A stretch of 64,000 bases of DNA from Acidiluteibacter sp963716125 (GCA_963716125.1 OY970294.1:806001-870000); one strand, 5' to 3'. Shown: positions 37,001 through 45,962, numbered from the stretch's first letter. Made by a program: numbers and translations. Notes: a model not told the origin generated them from the letters alone.

Positions 37001-37223
37001 CTTAGCTCAAAAAGATGTTTTTAATGCTAAAGTTACTTTACAAAGTGTTATTGATAATGCTGATAATGAAGAATTAGTTGAAGTAGCCAAAGAAAAACTC
37101 AATAGCATTATTAAATCAGAAAAAGAACAACAAAATAAAAATGCTAATCAAGCACCTGAAATTGATTTGTTAAACAATGATTCAAAAGATGGAAAACTAT
37201 TTAATGAGCAATCACCTGAATAA
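34083..37223 (+). CDS. Large periplasmic TPR-repeat protein, GTG start
   Basis: A 1046-aa protein with a signal sequence (YYRIFLLFFLVSTSVIKSEAQ) and TPR repeats through nearly its whole length. Examples are YSAQHKFADAM-type, SEYYFKKGYSYFMEEDYDNAVKNF, KYQLGYTYYKTGNCKNAI and NAYLRLGDAYFITKNYPSAIEN. The tail is charged and rich in Asn and Lys. Start is GTG at 34083, since no upstream ATG is in frame and the signal peptide needs it. It lies 1 nt before an outer-membrane barrel gene, so the pair may form an envelope complex. It is not identifiable as PorW/SprE, since no lipobox is present. Specific role unknown. Confidence 0.9.
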   Translation: MGIKQPNGSAIKHIYYRIFLLFFLVSTSVIKSEAQESIVHSTEYVSYQEALDLYDKEKYGSAQHKFADAMKVINNPSSEIFKDAMYYHAICAIELFHADAEALLLAFIHQYPESIHLKQAYFNLGKFVFRNRKYDDAIVYFNKIYAADVDKDAQSEYYFKKGYSYFMEEDYDNAVKNFYEIVDTDNPYTATARYYYGHISYLNGNYETAAQNFRKIEKDPLFEKVVPYYLTQIMYLQGKYRQLLEYAPPLIENINADRAAEIKRLIGDAYYKTDQFEKALPYLEDYIVGNPRSRYEDKYQLGYTYYKTGNCKNAIDWMKESIGDNDTINQSAYYTLGECYIKEGDKNQARTAFRNSTEIKIDDNLREDALFNYAKLAYELSFHPYDDAILAFEEFINTYPKSKKVEDAYEYLVAVYYTTKNYKAALKSMARIKDKSFKLKEAEQRIAYYRGVELFNDGLFQEALEMFDHSSKYQIDRSITANNVYWKGEASYRINDYANALGYFTEFLQLPAAPSLNFYNVAYYNTAYTYFELKQYNEAIYWFRNYLSKNATQKSKLRNDAYLRLGDAYFITKNYPSAIENYEAARKIGLTEMSYAAYQSAMANGLTANNKRKSDLLKHLIDTYNNSIYVDDALSELAKTQLMQNEQDAALANYQRIINEYPNSSYMSEALLKRGLIYYNKNQDDLALASFDKVIKDHGSSKDAKEALDRIRKIYIDKGDMTAFEKYISGVPFADISTSKLDSTSYEIAQNSYLSGNCQTATRNLTNYLTKYTNGIFTLDAHFYRADCEYKNKLYNEALLDYKFVLDKPKNKFTEDALYTTAFIHRDMDDTLKAISTFKTLESIAEKPNSKFEAQYNLMQLYFGKKDFDEAFTYSEKVLKTDKLDSKLMEEVKLIQAKINFSRENYDAAIDTYKEVGKFANKRGAEAKFMLARIYYLKGEYKPCEETIYKLVNQVPSYPYWIAKGFILLADNFLAQKDVFNAKVTLQSVIDNADNEELVEVAKEKLNSIIKSEKEQQNKNANQAPEIDLLNNDSKDGKLFNEQSPE

Positions 37224-37224
37224 G

Positions 37225-38907
37225 ATGAAAAATATAAAAATTAAAATCAATCTTTTACTTCTGCTATCCTTGTTGATATCAACGGCAACAAATGGTCAAA
37301 ATCAATTGCCTAAAGATTCGTTTGTCGTAGTAAAATCCTACAAGCCTGTTATTGCAGCATCTGAAAAGATAAACTTAAGCCCTATTATAAACGATACTCA
37401 AAAAGTGGTACAGAGCTTAAAGTATAACTTTATGAGCAAGCAAGTGCCGGTTAATTTTTCAGTTGAGCCTATTGCTGCTGCAAAAATTAAAGGTGAACCT
37501 TTGGTTAAATTGTACAATGGTTATGCCCGATTAGGAGTTGGGAACAACACTTTTCCATTGGCAGAGGTGTATTATCACAATACACGTTCAAAAAAATATT
37601 CATTGGGAACTCATTTAAAATACCAATTAAATGATAATATCAATAAATATAAAAAATCGGGTTTTAATGCGGCAAAAATTGAAGTATTTGGACAGAAATA
37701 TTGGCGTTCTAATACTTTAGATGGAAATATTAGCTACGACAGAGAAAAGCTTCATTATTATGGATATGAGCGCAATGATGCTTCAGAAGCAATAGCGGAT
37801 ACAATGGATACCAAACAAATTTACAACTTATTTTCCGTAAATGTTGGTCTAAAAACAACCAAGCAAGATTCATTTAATCTACGTCATGATGTAGATTTAA
37901 ACTTTTATAGAATAGCCGATAGAGGTGGAGATGCCACGGAGAATAATATAGTAGCTAATGCAAAATTGAGTCAGTTTCATGGTAATGAGCTTTATTTTAT
38001 TGATGCTACATTGGATTACAACAGCTCTAAAAATCCTTTGAAAGATAAAAATAGTACTATTTTCTCTTTACGTCCGCAAATTAGTAGCATAGGAAAGCAA
38101 TTGAAAGTAAATGTTGGTATTGGCATTTATATGGATGCTGTAAATACAGCTAGTTTTCATTTTTATCCTATTGTAGATGTTAGTTATAATGCTTTTGATG
38201 ATGTTTTTGTGCCTTATGCAGGATTAAGAGGTAGAATACAGCGGAATAATTATAGAAGTATTACAAGAGTAAATGAGTTTGTAAATAATAATTTAGACTT
38301 AATTAATACGAATGTAAAGTATGAGTTGTTTGGTGGAATTAGAGGAAGTATTAGCTCTAAATTATCGTTTAATGCAGCGATTGAAAAATCCAAATACGCC
38401 AATTATGCGCTTTTTGTAAAAGATACAGCGCTTACTTTGCAAAATGAATTTACCGTTATTTATGACGATATAGAGCAATTAAAACTGACTGGAGAGCTAA
38501 TGTATCAACAATCTGAAAAGCTTAAAGTATACCTAAGAGGAGATTATTTCGGATATAATCCAGGTAATGAATTAGAAGTATGGCATAAACCTGAATACAA
38601 AATTAGCTTGATGGGTGTTTATGACTTAAATGATAAAATTTTGGTGAGAGTTAGCCTTAATAATTATGGCAAGCAATATGCAAAAATATACAGAGCCGAA
38701 ACAACAGGTAGCACAACTACTTTGGTCGCAGATAAAGAAAAGTTAAAGGGTGTTTTTGATGCTAATTTAGGAGTTGAGTATAGATATACGAAGCGATTAT
38801 CTGCCTTTGTCAACTTTAATAATATCGGTTCTGTGAATTACCAGAGATGGCAAGATTACCCAACTCAACGCTTCAATATCTTGGGAGGTTTAACATATAG
38901 TTTTTAA
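37225..38907 (+). CDS. Outer-membrane beta-barrel protein partnered with the TPR protein
   Basis: A 560-aa protein. I chose the ATG at 37225 because the peptide then starts with a good signal (IKINLLLLLSLLISTATNGQ); the upstream frame overlaps the TPR gene. The body has many alternating strands (LYNGYARLGVGNNTF, VGIGIYMDAVNTASFHFYP) and ends with the aromatic barrel signature RFNILGGLTYSF. It is most like a TonB-receptor-type or large porin barrel of Bacteroidota, with no plug domain seen. It is co-transcribed with the TPR protein (1-nt gap). Confidence 0.85.
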   Translation: MKNIKIKINLLLLLSLLISTATNGQNQLPKDSFVVVKSYKPVIAASEKINLSPIINDTQKVVQSLKYNFMSKQVPVNFSVEPIAAAKIKGEPLVKLYNGYARLGVGNNTFPLAEVYYHNTRSKKYSLGTHLKYQLNDNINKYKKSGFNAAKIEVFGQKYWRSNTLDGNISYDREKLHYYGYERNDASEAIADTMDTKQIYNLFSVNVGLKTTKQDSFNLRHDVDLNFYRIADRGGDATENNIVANAKLSQFHGNELYFIDATLDYNSSKNPLKDKNSTIFSLRPQISSIGKQLKVNVGIGIYMDAVNTASFHFYPIVDVSYNAFDDVFVPYAGLRGRIQRNNYRSITRVNEFVNNNLDLINTNVKYELFGGIRGSISSKLSFNAAIEKSKYANYALFVKDTALTLQNEFTVIYDDIEQLKLTGELMYQQSEKLKVYLRGDYFGYNPGNELEVWHKPEYKISLMGVYDLNDKILVRVSLNNYGKQYAKIYRAETTGSTTTLVADKEKLKGVFDANLGVEYRYTKRLSAFVNFNNIGSVNYQRWQDYPTQRFNILGGLTYSF

Positions 38908-39009
38908 GTAATTAACAATACGGTTAACGCTTTTATTATTAAAGTGTTAAATGTTAATAAAACAATCATTTAGAAGGCTAAGAATTTAGCTTTCTAGCTG
39001 GTCTATGTT

Positions 39010-39017
39010 TATATTTG
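39010..39017 (+). promoter_or_regulatory. Probable -7 element (TATATTTG) of gyrB
   Basis: TATATTTG matches TAnnTTTG exactly and ends 37 bases before the gyrB ATG. The -33 TTG is weak (only TTTAG at about 38985). It is plausible but supported by half the consensus only. Confidence 0.4.
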
Positions 39018-39054
39018 TTTCTTATTGAATAATGTAATAATTGAAGCTGATAAA

Positions 39055-41019
39055 ATGAGCGAAAAAGAAGAAGGAAAGTCACAGCCAAAGGAATATTCAG
39101 CACAGAGTATTCAGGTACTAGAAGGATTAGAGGCTGTTAGGAAAAGACCTGCCATGTACATTGGTGACATCGGTTTTAAAGGTTTGCACCATTTAGTATA
39201 TGAAGTGGTTGATAACTCTATAGATGAGGCGCTTGCAGGTCATTGTGATAAAATTGATGTTTTTATCAATGAGGATAATTCTATTTCTGTAGAAGATAAT
39301 GGTAGAGGTATCCCAGTGGAGATTCATGAAAAAGAAGGTAGGTCTGCACTAGAAGTAGTTATGACTGTGCTTCATGCAGGTGGTAAATTTGATAAAGACT
39401 CTTATAAAGTATCTGGTGGTCTTCACGGTGTTGGTGTTTCTTGTGTGAATGCGCTTTCTACTGCCCTAAAAGCTGAGGTACATAAAAATGGTAAAGTTTA
39501 TGTACAAGAATACAGTATTGGTAAGCCATTGTATCCTGTTAAAGAAGTAGGTGAAACTACAAAAAATGGAACCATTGTAACCTTTACACCTGATGCAACT
39601 ATTTTTGAAAATACAATTTATAATTATGATACCCTTGCGGCGAGATTAAGAGAATTGTCTTTCTTAAATAAGCGTATTCGATTAAATATTACAGATAAAA
39701 GACATAAAGATGACGATGATAATTATATAACCGATTCGTTCTTTAGTGAAGGTGGATTAAGGGAGTTTGTAGAATTTTTAGATCAATCTAGAGAAAGATT
39801 GATAGAGGATACCATCTACATGGAAGGTGAAAAAAATGGTATTCCTGTTGAGGTTGCCATGGTATATAACACTTCTTATTCTGAAAATATTCATACCTAT
39901 GTAAATAATATTAACACACATGAAGGTGGTACACACCTTTCAGGATTTAGAAGAGGTCTTACGAGAACACTTAAAAAGTATGCAGAAGAATCTGGGATGC
40001 TAAATAAACTAAAGTTTGATATTAGTGGTGATGACTTTAGAGAAGGTTTAACATGTGTGATTTCTGTAAATGTAGCCGAGCCACAATTTGAAGGCCAAAC
40101 CAAAACTAAATTAGGAAATAATGAAGTGATGGGAGCAGTGGATCAAGCTGTAGGTGAAATGCTAGGAAATTATTTAGAAGAGCATCCTAAAGATGCAAGA
40201 ACTATTGTTCAAAAAGTTATTTTAGCTGCTACAGCGCGTCACGCTGCACGTAAAGCACGTGAAATGGTTCAGCGTAAAAATGTGATGTCAGGAAGTGGAT
40301 TGCCTGGTAAATTAGCTGATTGTAGTGAAAAAGATGCGGCAAAATGTGAAATTTATTTAGTAGAGGGAGATTCTGCAGGTGGAACAGCCAAGCAAGGAAG
40401 AGATAGAAAATTTCAAGCTATCATGCCTTTAAGAGGTAAAATCTTGAATGTAGAAAAAGCAATGCATCATAAAATTTTTGAAAACGAAGAAATCAAAAAT
40501 ATTTATACCGCTTTAGGAGTTAGAGTGGGTACTGAGGAAGATTCAAAAGCACTAGATACTTCTAAATTAAGATATCATAAAGTAATTATTATGTGTGATG
40601 CCGATGTGGATGGTAGTCACATTGAAACGCTAATTTTGACTTTCTTTTTCCGTCATATGAAAGAGTTAATTGAAGGTGGAAACATTTATATTGCTACTCC
40701 TCCTTTATACTTAGTTAAAAAAGGAAATCAAGCTGAATACTGCTGGAATGATACTCAAAGAAATCAAGCAGTTGAAAAAATGAAAGGTAGTGGTAAGGAA
40801 AGTAGTGTTGGAATTCAACGTTACAAAGGTCTTGGAGAGATGAATGCGGAGCAGTTATGGTCGACAACGATGAATCCTGAAACAAGAACATTAAGACAAA
40901 TTACAATTGATTCTGCAGCAGAAGCTGATCGTATTTTCTCCATGCTAATGGGCGATGAAGTTCCACCACGTAGAGAATTTATAGAGAAGAATGCTAAATA
41001 TGCTAAAGTGGATATCTAG
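39055..41019 (+). CDS. gyrB: DNA gyrase subunit B
   Basis: A 654-aa GyrB. ATPase motifs: VLEGLEAVRKRPAMYIGD, DNSIDEALAGHCD (Glu and Asn of GHKL), VEDNGRGIPVEIHEKEG, GGLHGVGVSCVNALS. The Toprim domain has YLVEGDSAGGTAKQGRDRKFQAIMPLRGKILNVEKA and MCDADVDGSHIETLILTFFF. IQRYKGLGEMNAEQLWSTTMNPETR gives the C-terminal signature. It introduces negative supercoils together with GyrA. The ATG at 39055 (MSEKEEGK) was chosen over an upstream TTG at 39025. It is followed by a strong terminator, so it is monocistronic. Confidence 0.97.
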   Translation: MSEKEEGKSQPKEYSAQSIQVLEGLEAVRKRPAMYIGDIGFKGLHHLVYEVVDNSIDEALAGHCDKIDVFINEDNSISVEDNGRGIPVEIHEKEGRSALEVVMTVLHAGGKFDKDSYKVSGGLHGVGVSCVNALSTALKAEVHKNGKVYVQEYSIGKPLYPVKEVGETTKNGTIVTFTPDATIFENTIYNYDTLAARLRELSFLNKRIRLNITDKRHKDDDDNYITDSFFSEGGLREFVEFLDQSRERLIEDTIYMEGEKNGIPVEVAMVYNTSYSENIHTYVNNINTHEGGTHLSGFRRGLTRTLKKYAEESGMLNKLKFDISGDDFREGLTCVISVNVAEPQFEGQTKTKLGNNEVMGAVDQAVGEMLGNYLEEHPKDARTIVQKVILAATARHAARKAREMVQRKNVMSGSGLPGKLADCSEKDAAKCEIYLVEGDSAGGTAKQGRDRKFQAIMPLRGKILNVEKAMHHKIFENEEIKNIYTALGVRVGTEEDSKALDTSKLRYHKVIIMCDADVDGSHIETLILTFFFRHMKELIEGGNIYIATPPLYLVKKGNQAEYCWNDTQRNQAVEKMKGSGKESSVGIQRYKGLGEMNAEQLWSTTMNPETRTLRQITIDSAAEADRIFSMLMGDEVPPRREFIEKNAKYAKVDI

Positions 41020-41040
41020 TAATTTCAATAAGTTAAAATA

Positions 41041-41081
41041 AAAAAGAGAGCCAAGGATTAAAATCTTGGCTCTCTTTTTTT
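41041..41081 (+). terminator. Strong intrinsic terminator after gyrB
   Basis: AGAGAGCCAAGGAT, loop TAAA, then ATCTTGGCTCTCT with a single bulged G and a following T7 run: a long stable hairpin plus U-tract. The remaining DNA to 41248 holds no gene; it includes a small GAATTCC inverted motif near 41090-41118 only. Confidence 0.85.
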
Positions 41082-41248
41082 GTCATTCAGAATTCCTTAA
41101 AGGATTTGGAATTCCTACAAAATGATGTGACTATTTTCATTAAGCCGCATTGTTAAATATTATTTCTAATTGCATCCTAAAGGCTACAGTCTAATATCTT
41201 CCCTCGTAAGTTGTAAGTGTAACTTCTAAAATCTAAGGTTTTCCTGTA

Positions 41249-42487
41249 TTATTGCGTCAACTTTATAATCTTAATCTGTCCGTTGTAAGGATGAACTATT
41301 CCTTCATCATCATATAAATTAACAATCCAGATATACGTTCCTACAGGCATCATTTCATTGTCATTATTCATTCTGCCATTCCATGGTTTGCTGTAGTCTG
41401 TTGTGCTATAAATTAGATTGCCCGATAGGCTTTTAATTTGCATTTCAAATCTTAAATTATTAGCCTCGATTGCTTTAGGTATAAATTCATCATTAATTCC
41501 GTCACCATTTGGTGTGAAAGCATCGTAAGAAAGAATATCAAAATCTTCTTGAATCGAAATAACTCTCATTTCATTATTAGCACAGCCATTATTATTGGTC
41601 ACTATAGCTTCCACTTGTGCATTCATAGCTCTTTTAAAATCGTAGGTAAAGTTAGCCTGATCAAAAGCTTGTGCTCCATTTACTTTCCAAACAACGCTTT
41701 CATTAGAATTTAATGAAGTTGAAAATTGATAGCTAATTTTTCCAAATTCTTCTGAAACTTTATTGTATTTGATTATAGCTTTACTCGCTTCATAAACTAA
41801 AATCGTTTTAGTATCAACAAGCTCATTATTTTGGAATAATTCAATTTTGAAATCTCCTGCCTTATCCAAATAGTATGAATTATCTTGGGCTATTAGATTT
41901 TTATTGTTGATCAGAATTTTGTAATTATCATTATTCGTTTCTTTAAGTTCAATAAATAGTTTTTCACCGATGCAAAACTTTGTTGAGTTTAATACCAATT
42001 GATTGGTCGAAATTATTTTTGGTTCACCGCTTTTGTCAATTGGAATAAACTCTGTTTGATTAGTTTTATCTTTTTCTATGGCAACTGTTTCCGAAGTGTT
42101 TGCAGCAATTGTTTTTTCTTCTTTTTTAATCGATTTTTTATCAATTGTTGTATTGTCTGATATTTCATTTGATTCAGCTATAGTATCATTTGAAATTGGA
42201 GGGTTTGTTGAATTTTTAACATCAATTGGCGTAGGTGTTGAAGTGTTACTTTCAACTAAATTTTTATTCTCAATTTGTACTTGATTCGTCGTTGTTTTAT
42301 TAAAATAATAAACAGTACTAATTGAAATAACTACAACAGAAGCAGCGATTAACAACTTATGAAACGGTTTGATACCACTCTTCGGTAATTGAGATGCTAG
42401 GCTATTCCAATCTGCGGTGTTATATTCAAAATTGGCGTCTTCCAATTTATCTTTGAGCAGCTGATTATATTTTTCTTCTTTATTCAT
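41249..42487 (-). CDS. Membrane-anchored protein: anti-sigma-like N-terminus plus gliding-motility/T9SS type B C-terminal domain
   Basis: A 412-aa protein with one membrane segment at about residues 45-65 (LLIAASVVVISISTVYYF). The N-terminal 40 residues are cytosolic and acidic with the motif TADWNSLASQLP, as in the anti-sigma-type proteins paired with ECF factors in Bacteroidota. After a Ser/Thr/Asn-rich linker, the C-terminal 90 residues are the gliding motility-associated (CHU_C, T9SS type B) domain: SYDAFTPNGDGINDEFIP, KSLSGNLIYSTTDYSKPWNG, and GTYIWIVNLYDDEG. There is no cleavable signal peptide. It overlaps the ECF sigma factor gene by 4 nt (translational coupling). A sensor that ties sigma activity to surface or T9SS state is the obvious hypothesis, which is inference. 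Confidence 0.88.
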   Translation of the reverse strand: MNKEEKYNQLLKDKLEDANFEYNTADWNSLASQLPKSGIKPFHKLLIAASVVVISISTVYYFNKTTTNQVQIENKNLVESNTSTPTPIDVKNSTNPPISNDTIAESNEISDNTTIDKKSIKKEEKTIAANTSETVAIEKDKTNQTEFIPIDKSGEPKIISTNQLVLNSTKFCIGEKLFIELKETNNDNYKILINNKNLIAQDNSYYLDKAGDFKIELFQNNELVDTKTILVYEASKAIIKYNKVSEEFGKISYQFSTSLNSNESVVWKVNGAQAFDQANFTYDFKRAMNAQVEAIVTNNNGCANNEMRVISIQEDFDILSYDAFTPNGDGINDEFIPKAIEANNLRFEMQIKSLSGNLIYSTTDYSKPWNGRMNNDNEMMPVGTYIWIVNLYDDEGIVHPYNGQIKIIKLTQ

Positions 42488-43053
42488 TTCAATGCTTTAA
42501 TTTTTTCTTCTAAAAGTTGTCTCAGGTTTCTTTTTGCTTTCGCTAGATTTGATTTAGATGTTCCTTCACTAATGTTCAATTCTTCTGCTATTTCTTTGTG
42601 AGAATAGCCATCCAATACGAACATAGAAAATACCATTTTATAAGATGGACTTAATTCTTGAACACAAGCTAAAATTTCTTTCGCATTTAAATCCTTAAAT
42701 AAGTTTTCATCGTCTTCATTTTCATCTACTAACATATCTTCTTCTATATGCGTTTCTGAAATGGCGTATTTATTTTTATTTTTTCTATAGTAATCAATGG
42801 CATTGTTCACCATTATTCTCCTGATCCAACCTTCCAAAGAACCCTTAAAATTGAATTTATTTATTTTTTCAAAAACCTTTATGAAACCGTCTTGCAGTAA
42901 ATCTTTAGCCTCTTCGGGTCGCTTAGAATAACGATAACAAATTGTCAACATTTTGCTGTACATGTATTTATACAGTACTTGTTGGTAATCTCTATCGCCT
43001 CTAGAGCATCCTTCTACTATTTCTTTTACTTTGTTCGGCTGTAAAGGCTCCAT
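42484..43053 (-). CDS. ECF-type sigma-70 factor
   Basis: A 189-aa ECF sigma factor. Region 2 (LLQDGFIKVFEKINKFN, FKGSLEGWIRRIMVNNAIDYYRK) and region 4 (VLDGYSHKEIAEELNISEGTSKSNLAKAKRNLRQLL) are complete, joined by an acidic linker (EEDMLVDENEDDENLF). It is the first gene of a two-gene operon with its probable anti-sigma partner at 41249. An acidic linker of this kind is usual in Bacteroidota ECF factors. The target regulon is unknown. Confidence 0.93.
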   Translation of the reverse strand: MEPLQPNKVKEIVEGCSRGDRDYQQVLYKYMYSKMLTICYRYSKRPEEAKDLLQDGFIKVFEKINKFNFKGSLEGWIRRIMVNNAIDYYRKNKNKYAISETHIEEDMLVDENEDDENLFKDLNAKEILACVQELSPSYKMVFSMFVLDGYSHKEIAEELNISEGTSKSNLAKAKRNLRQLLEEKIKALK

Positions 43054-43254
43054 TCAACTTTATATTTCATTGACGCATTAATAAACAAAGGTTGCTTTTT
43101 TTAGCTAATTTTTATCTTTTATGGTCACTTTACTCCTTTTATGGATAAATCTATTTTATAAAAACTCATAAAAACCTAAATATTCTTTTCTCGAACGCTT
43201 AAGGTTTACTAATTTAGCAGCTTTCTTAGATTTTCATCATAAAACAAAAATAAA

Positions 43255-44187
43255 ATGAAAGTAACCGTTGTAGGTGCAGGTAATGTTGGCGCTACTTGTG
43301 CTAATGTAATAGCTCATAAAGAGTTGGCTAATGAGGTAGTTTTAGTAGATATTAAAGAAGGTTTTGCCGAAGGTAAAGCGTTGGATATTTGGGAAACTTC
43401 TCCAATTAATTTATACGATACAAGAACGATAGGTTCTACCAATGATTATACAAAAACTGCTAATTCTGACGTAGTTGTAATCACCTCAGGTTTGCCTAGA
43501 AAACCAGGTATGAGTAGAGATGATTTAATTTCTACCAATGCAGGTATTGTAAAATCGGTTACTGAAAACATTATCAAGCATTCACCAAATTCAAAAATCA
43601 TTATTGTTTCTAATCCTTTAGATGTAATGACTTATGTGGCTTATCTAACTGCTAAAATTGACTCAAAGAGAGTTTTTGGTATGGCAGGAATTTTAGATAC
43701 AGCACGTTATAGAAGTTTTTTAGCTGAGGCATTAGATGTTTCTCCTAAAGATATTCAAGCAGTTTTGATGGGCGGACATGGAGATACAATGGTTCCTCTT
43801 CCTCGTTATACTACAGTTGGTGGTATTCCAGTTACTGAATTGATCGATGCTGCAAAATTAGATGCAATCGTAGAAAGAACCAAAAAAGGTGGCGGCGAAT
43901 TAGTTAACTTAATGGGAACTTCTGCGTGGTATGCTCCAGGTGCAGCAGCAGCTCAAATGGTAGAAGCAATTGTGAGAGATCAAAAAAGAGTATTTCCCGT
44001 TTGTGCTTGGTTACAAGGAGAATATGGTTTGAAAGATATTTATTTAGGTGTACCAGTTGTTTTGGGTAAAAATGGTATCGAAAAAATTATAGAATTAGAT
44101 TTAAATAAAGAAGAAAAACAATTATTAGATGATTCAGCAAAAGCTGTTAAAGATGTAATGGATGTTTTTGATAATATGAATAAATAA
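43255..44187 (+). CDS. mdh: Malate dehydrogenase
   Basis: A 310-aa NAD-dependent malate dehydrogenase of the LDH-like type. VVGAGNVGATCANVIA binds NAD, VVITSGLPRKPGMSRDDLI is the mobile loop with substrate arginines, VSNPLDVMTYVAY follows, and GGHGDTMVPLPRYTTV carries the catalytic His. It interconverts malate and oxaloacetate in the TCA cycle. Monocistronic, ending at a long-stem terminator. Confidence 0.96.
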   Translation: MKVTVVGAGNVGATCANVIAHKELANEVVLVDIKEGFAEGKALDIWETSPINLYDTRTIGSTNDYTKTANSDVVVITSGLPRKPGMSRDDLISTNAGIVKSVTENIIKHSPNSKIIIVSNPLDVMTYVAYLTAKIDSKRVFGMAGILDTARYRSFLAEALDVSPKDIQAVLMGGHGDTMVPLPRYTTVGGIPVTELIDAAKLDAIVERTKKGGGELVNLMGTSAWYAPGAAAAQMVEAIVRDQKRVFPVCAWLQGEYGLKDIYLGVPVVLGKNGIEKIIELDLNKEEKQLLDDSAKAVKDVMDVFDNMNK

Positions 44188-44208
44188 GATAGATAGGTTT
44201 ATAATTTT

Positions 44209-44266
44209 TAGTCGATATTTTTAATACAGTCACTTTTCAAGTATTAGAAATATCGACTATTTTTTG
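44209..44266 (+). terminator. Terminator after mdh with a 19-bp stem
   Basis: TAGTCGATATTTTTAATAC pairs with GTATTAGAAATATCGACTA across a short loop, with one wobble, and is followed by TTTTTT. Unusually long and nearly perfect. Confidence 0.85.
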
Positions 44267-44322
44267 AATTAAACTTAAATAATAATCAACTTTAAAAGGT
44301 TTATCGAAGTGCTTTTTTTGCT

Positions 44323-44748
44323 ATGAAAGAAATAAATATTCCTATACAATTAATTAAAATAGATGAAGGATATCATTTATTGATAGAAGTGCAACTTGAC
44401 GAGCAAAAAATTAATTTAGTAGTAGACACAGGCGCATCAAAAACTATTATTGATTTAGCTGCATTGAATGACGACTATAAAAATTTATTAGTTGACACTG
44501 AAGAGGTATCTACAAGTATCGGCGATTCAGAATTAAAAAGCAGCAAGGTAATCCTAAAAATGTTGCACTTATCTGAAATTCAACTCTCAGATATTGAAAT
44601 TCACACCTTAGATTTATCATCTGTTACCACAGCTTATGAAGCTTTAGACTTACCAAAAGTTCATGGAATTTTGGGGTCTGATATTTTATTTAAGTATCAG
44701 GCTATAATAAATTTTAGAAATCTAAGTCTCTCCTTAATAAAACGCTAA
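44323..44748 (+). CDS. Retropepsin-like aspartic protease
   Basis: A 141-aa one-lobe aspartyl protease (gag-Asp/retropepsin-like family). The catalytic DTGAS lies in LVVDTGASKTIID, and the hydrophobic-hydrophobic-Gly motif is VHGILGSDILFKY. A flap region with SIGDSELKSSKV is visible. No signal peptide, so probably cytoplasmic. It would act as a homodimer. The first residues (MKEINIPIQLIKIDEGYHLL) match the short bacterial form. Substrate unknown. Confidence 0.88.
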   Translation: MKEINIPIQLIKIDEGYHLLIEVQLDEQKINLVVDTGASKTIIDLAALNDDYKNLLVDTEEVSTSIGDSELKSSKVILKMLHLSEIQLSDIEIHTLDLSSVTTAYEALDLPKVHGILGSDILFKYQAIINFRNLSLSLIKR

Positions 44749-44749
44749 T

Positions 44750-45818
44750 TTACTGAATAATTATTTTTTTAGAGTTAGAAATTTCACTATTTTGAGCTCT
44801 CAATCTGATAAAATACATTCCATTTGGAACATCTAAATCTAAAGGACTATCATTAGTAACTATTTTTTGTTGCATCACTTTTCCACCCATCAAATTGTAT
44901 ATTTCGGCAGTATAGTTTTCTCCTTCTTTATAATTATCAAAATGCAAATAAAACAAACCTTCCGTTGGGTTTGGATAAATATTAATGTCAAATCGATCTT
45001 TGGTTTTACTACTTAATAAATCTTCTAAACCAACTAAACCATCGCCATAAAATATTTCAATACCACCTGATGCATTTCCCACTACTAAATCTAGTTTATT
45101 GTCATTATTGATATCTGCACCATTTACATTTATGCCATAACCTGACAATCTTTTTAAAACATTATCTTGTCTATAATTAAATTGATCGTATAGATTGCTA
45201 TCAATATCAGAGTAATACTTAATGTCTCCACTGAGAGTGCCGCTTAGTAATTGCCATTCGCCTTGGTAATCATAAAAAAATGGTTGACTCTGATTAGAGT
45301 TCAATCCTGGATTGTAGGAAGGAACCGTTTTTATACCACCTAAAGTATCAAATGCTACATAATAAATACTTTACCATTATATTCATTGATGGTGTCACTG
45401 TCGATTATGTAATTCTTGAAGCTTAAATAATTTTGAGCAGTGATTATCGCCGTTATTTTTAAATAACCTTTATTAGTAGGAATATCTGTAACTTCATACA
45501 GTCGATTTAAATGAAATTTTGATAAATATATTTAGGAACATATTTATTACTGATCGTATTCGCATTACCTATATTTATAAATGGCATTATTCTATTGCCA
45601 ACTCTATCAAATAGTACAATCTCTAATTTACCATCGCTATTTAAATCTGTTTTATTTATTTGAGCCGCATTAACACCTACTGCCCAAGCGTTTTTAAGGA
45701 GACTTCCATTTTCAGAAACTTTAAAGCTGTCGTTTTTGTAAAACGTAAATTGTGCTAAACTACTAAAGGTGAAACTTAATCCAAAAAACAGGAAGAAAAA
45801 GACCTTAGAAAAGTTCAT
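44750..45818 (-). pseudogene. Decayed T9SS type A / FG-GAP-repeat surface protein gene
   Basis: The 5' piece (ATG 45818, MNFSKVFFFLFFGLSFTFSSLAQ-type signal) contains a VCBS/FG-GAP-like repeat (INKTDLNSDGKLEIVLFDRVGNR). Frames shift at about 45525: YVPKY goes to LSKFHLNRLYEVTD if two bases are removed from aaatatat. They shift again at about 45360: GKVFI goes to VAFDTLGGIKTVPS if one base is restored. The 3' piece (45304-44750) holds ADINNDNKLDLVVGN and a full T9SS sorting domain (INIYPNPTEGLFYLHFDN, NGMYFIRLRAQNS). Family members that I remember are longer, so internal deletions are likely too. Nearest neighbour is the protease gene at 44748, tail to tail. Confidence 0.8.
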
Positions 45819-45931
45819 ATTTTTATATTTAATGTGATTGTACATTCTCAAAGATTAAAATTAATTATAAAAGTTGCTCAAATGAAAGAGTTTAATAAAA
45901 AAAATATTTTAAAAATTAATATTCCTTCAAA

Positions 45932-45962
45932 ATTGTTAAATCCTAATGGAAATTCTATATTT
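45932..45962 (+). promoter_or_regulatory. Promoter of secDF matching the Bacteroidota consensus
   Basis: TTG at 45932-45934, a 20-nt spacer, then TATATTTG at 45955-45962: full match to the TTTG/TAnnTTTG pattern. The secDF ATG (45997) follows 34 bases later. Confidence 0.65.
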
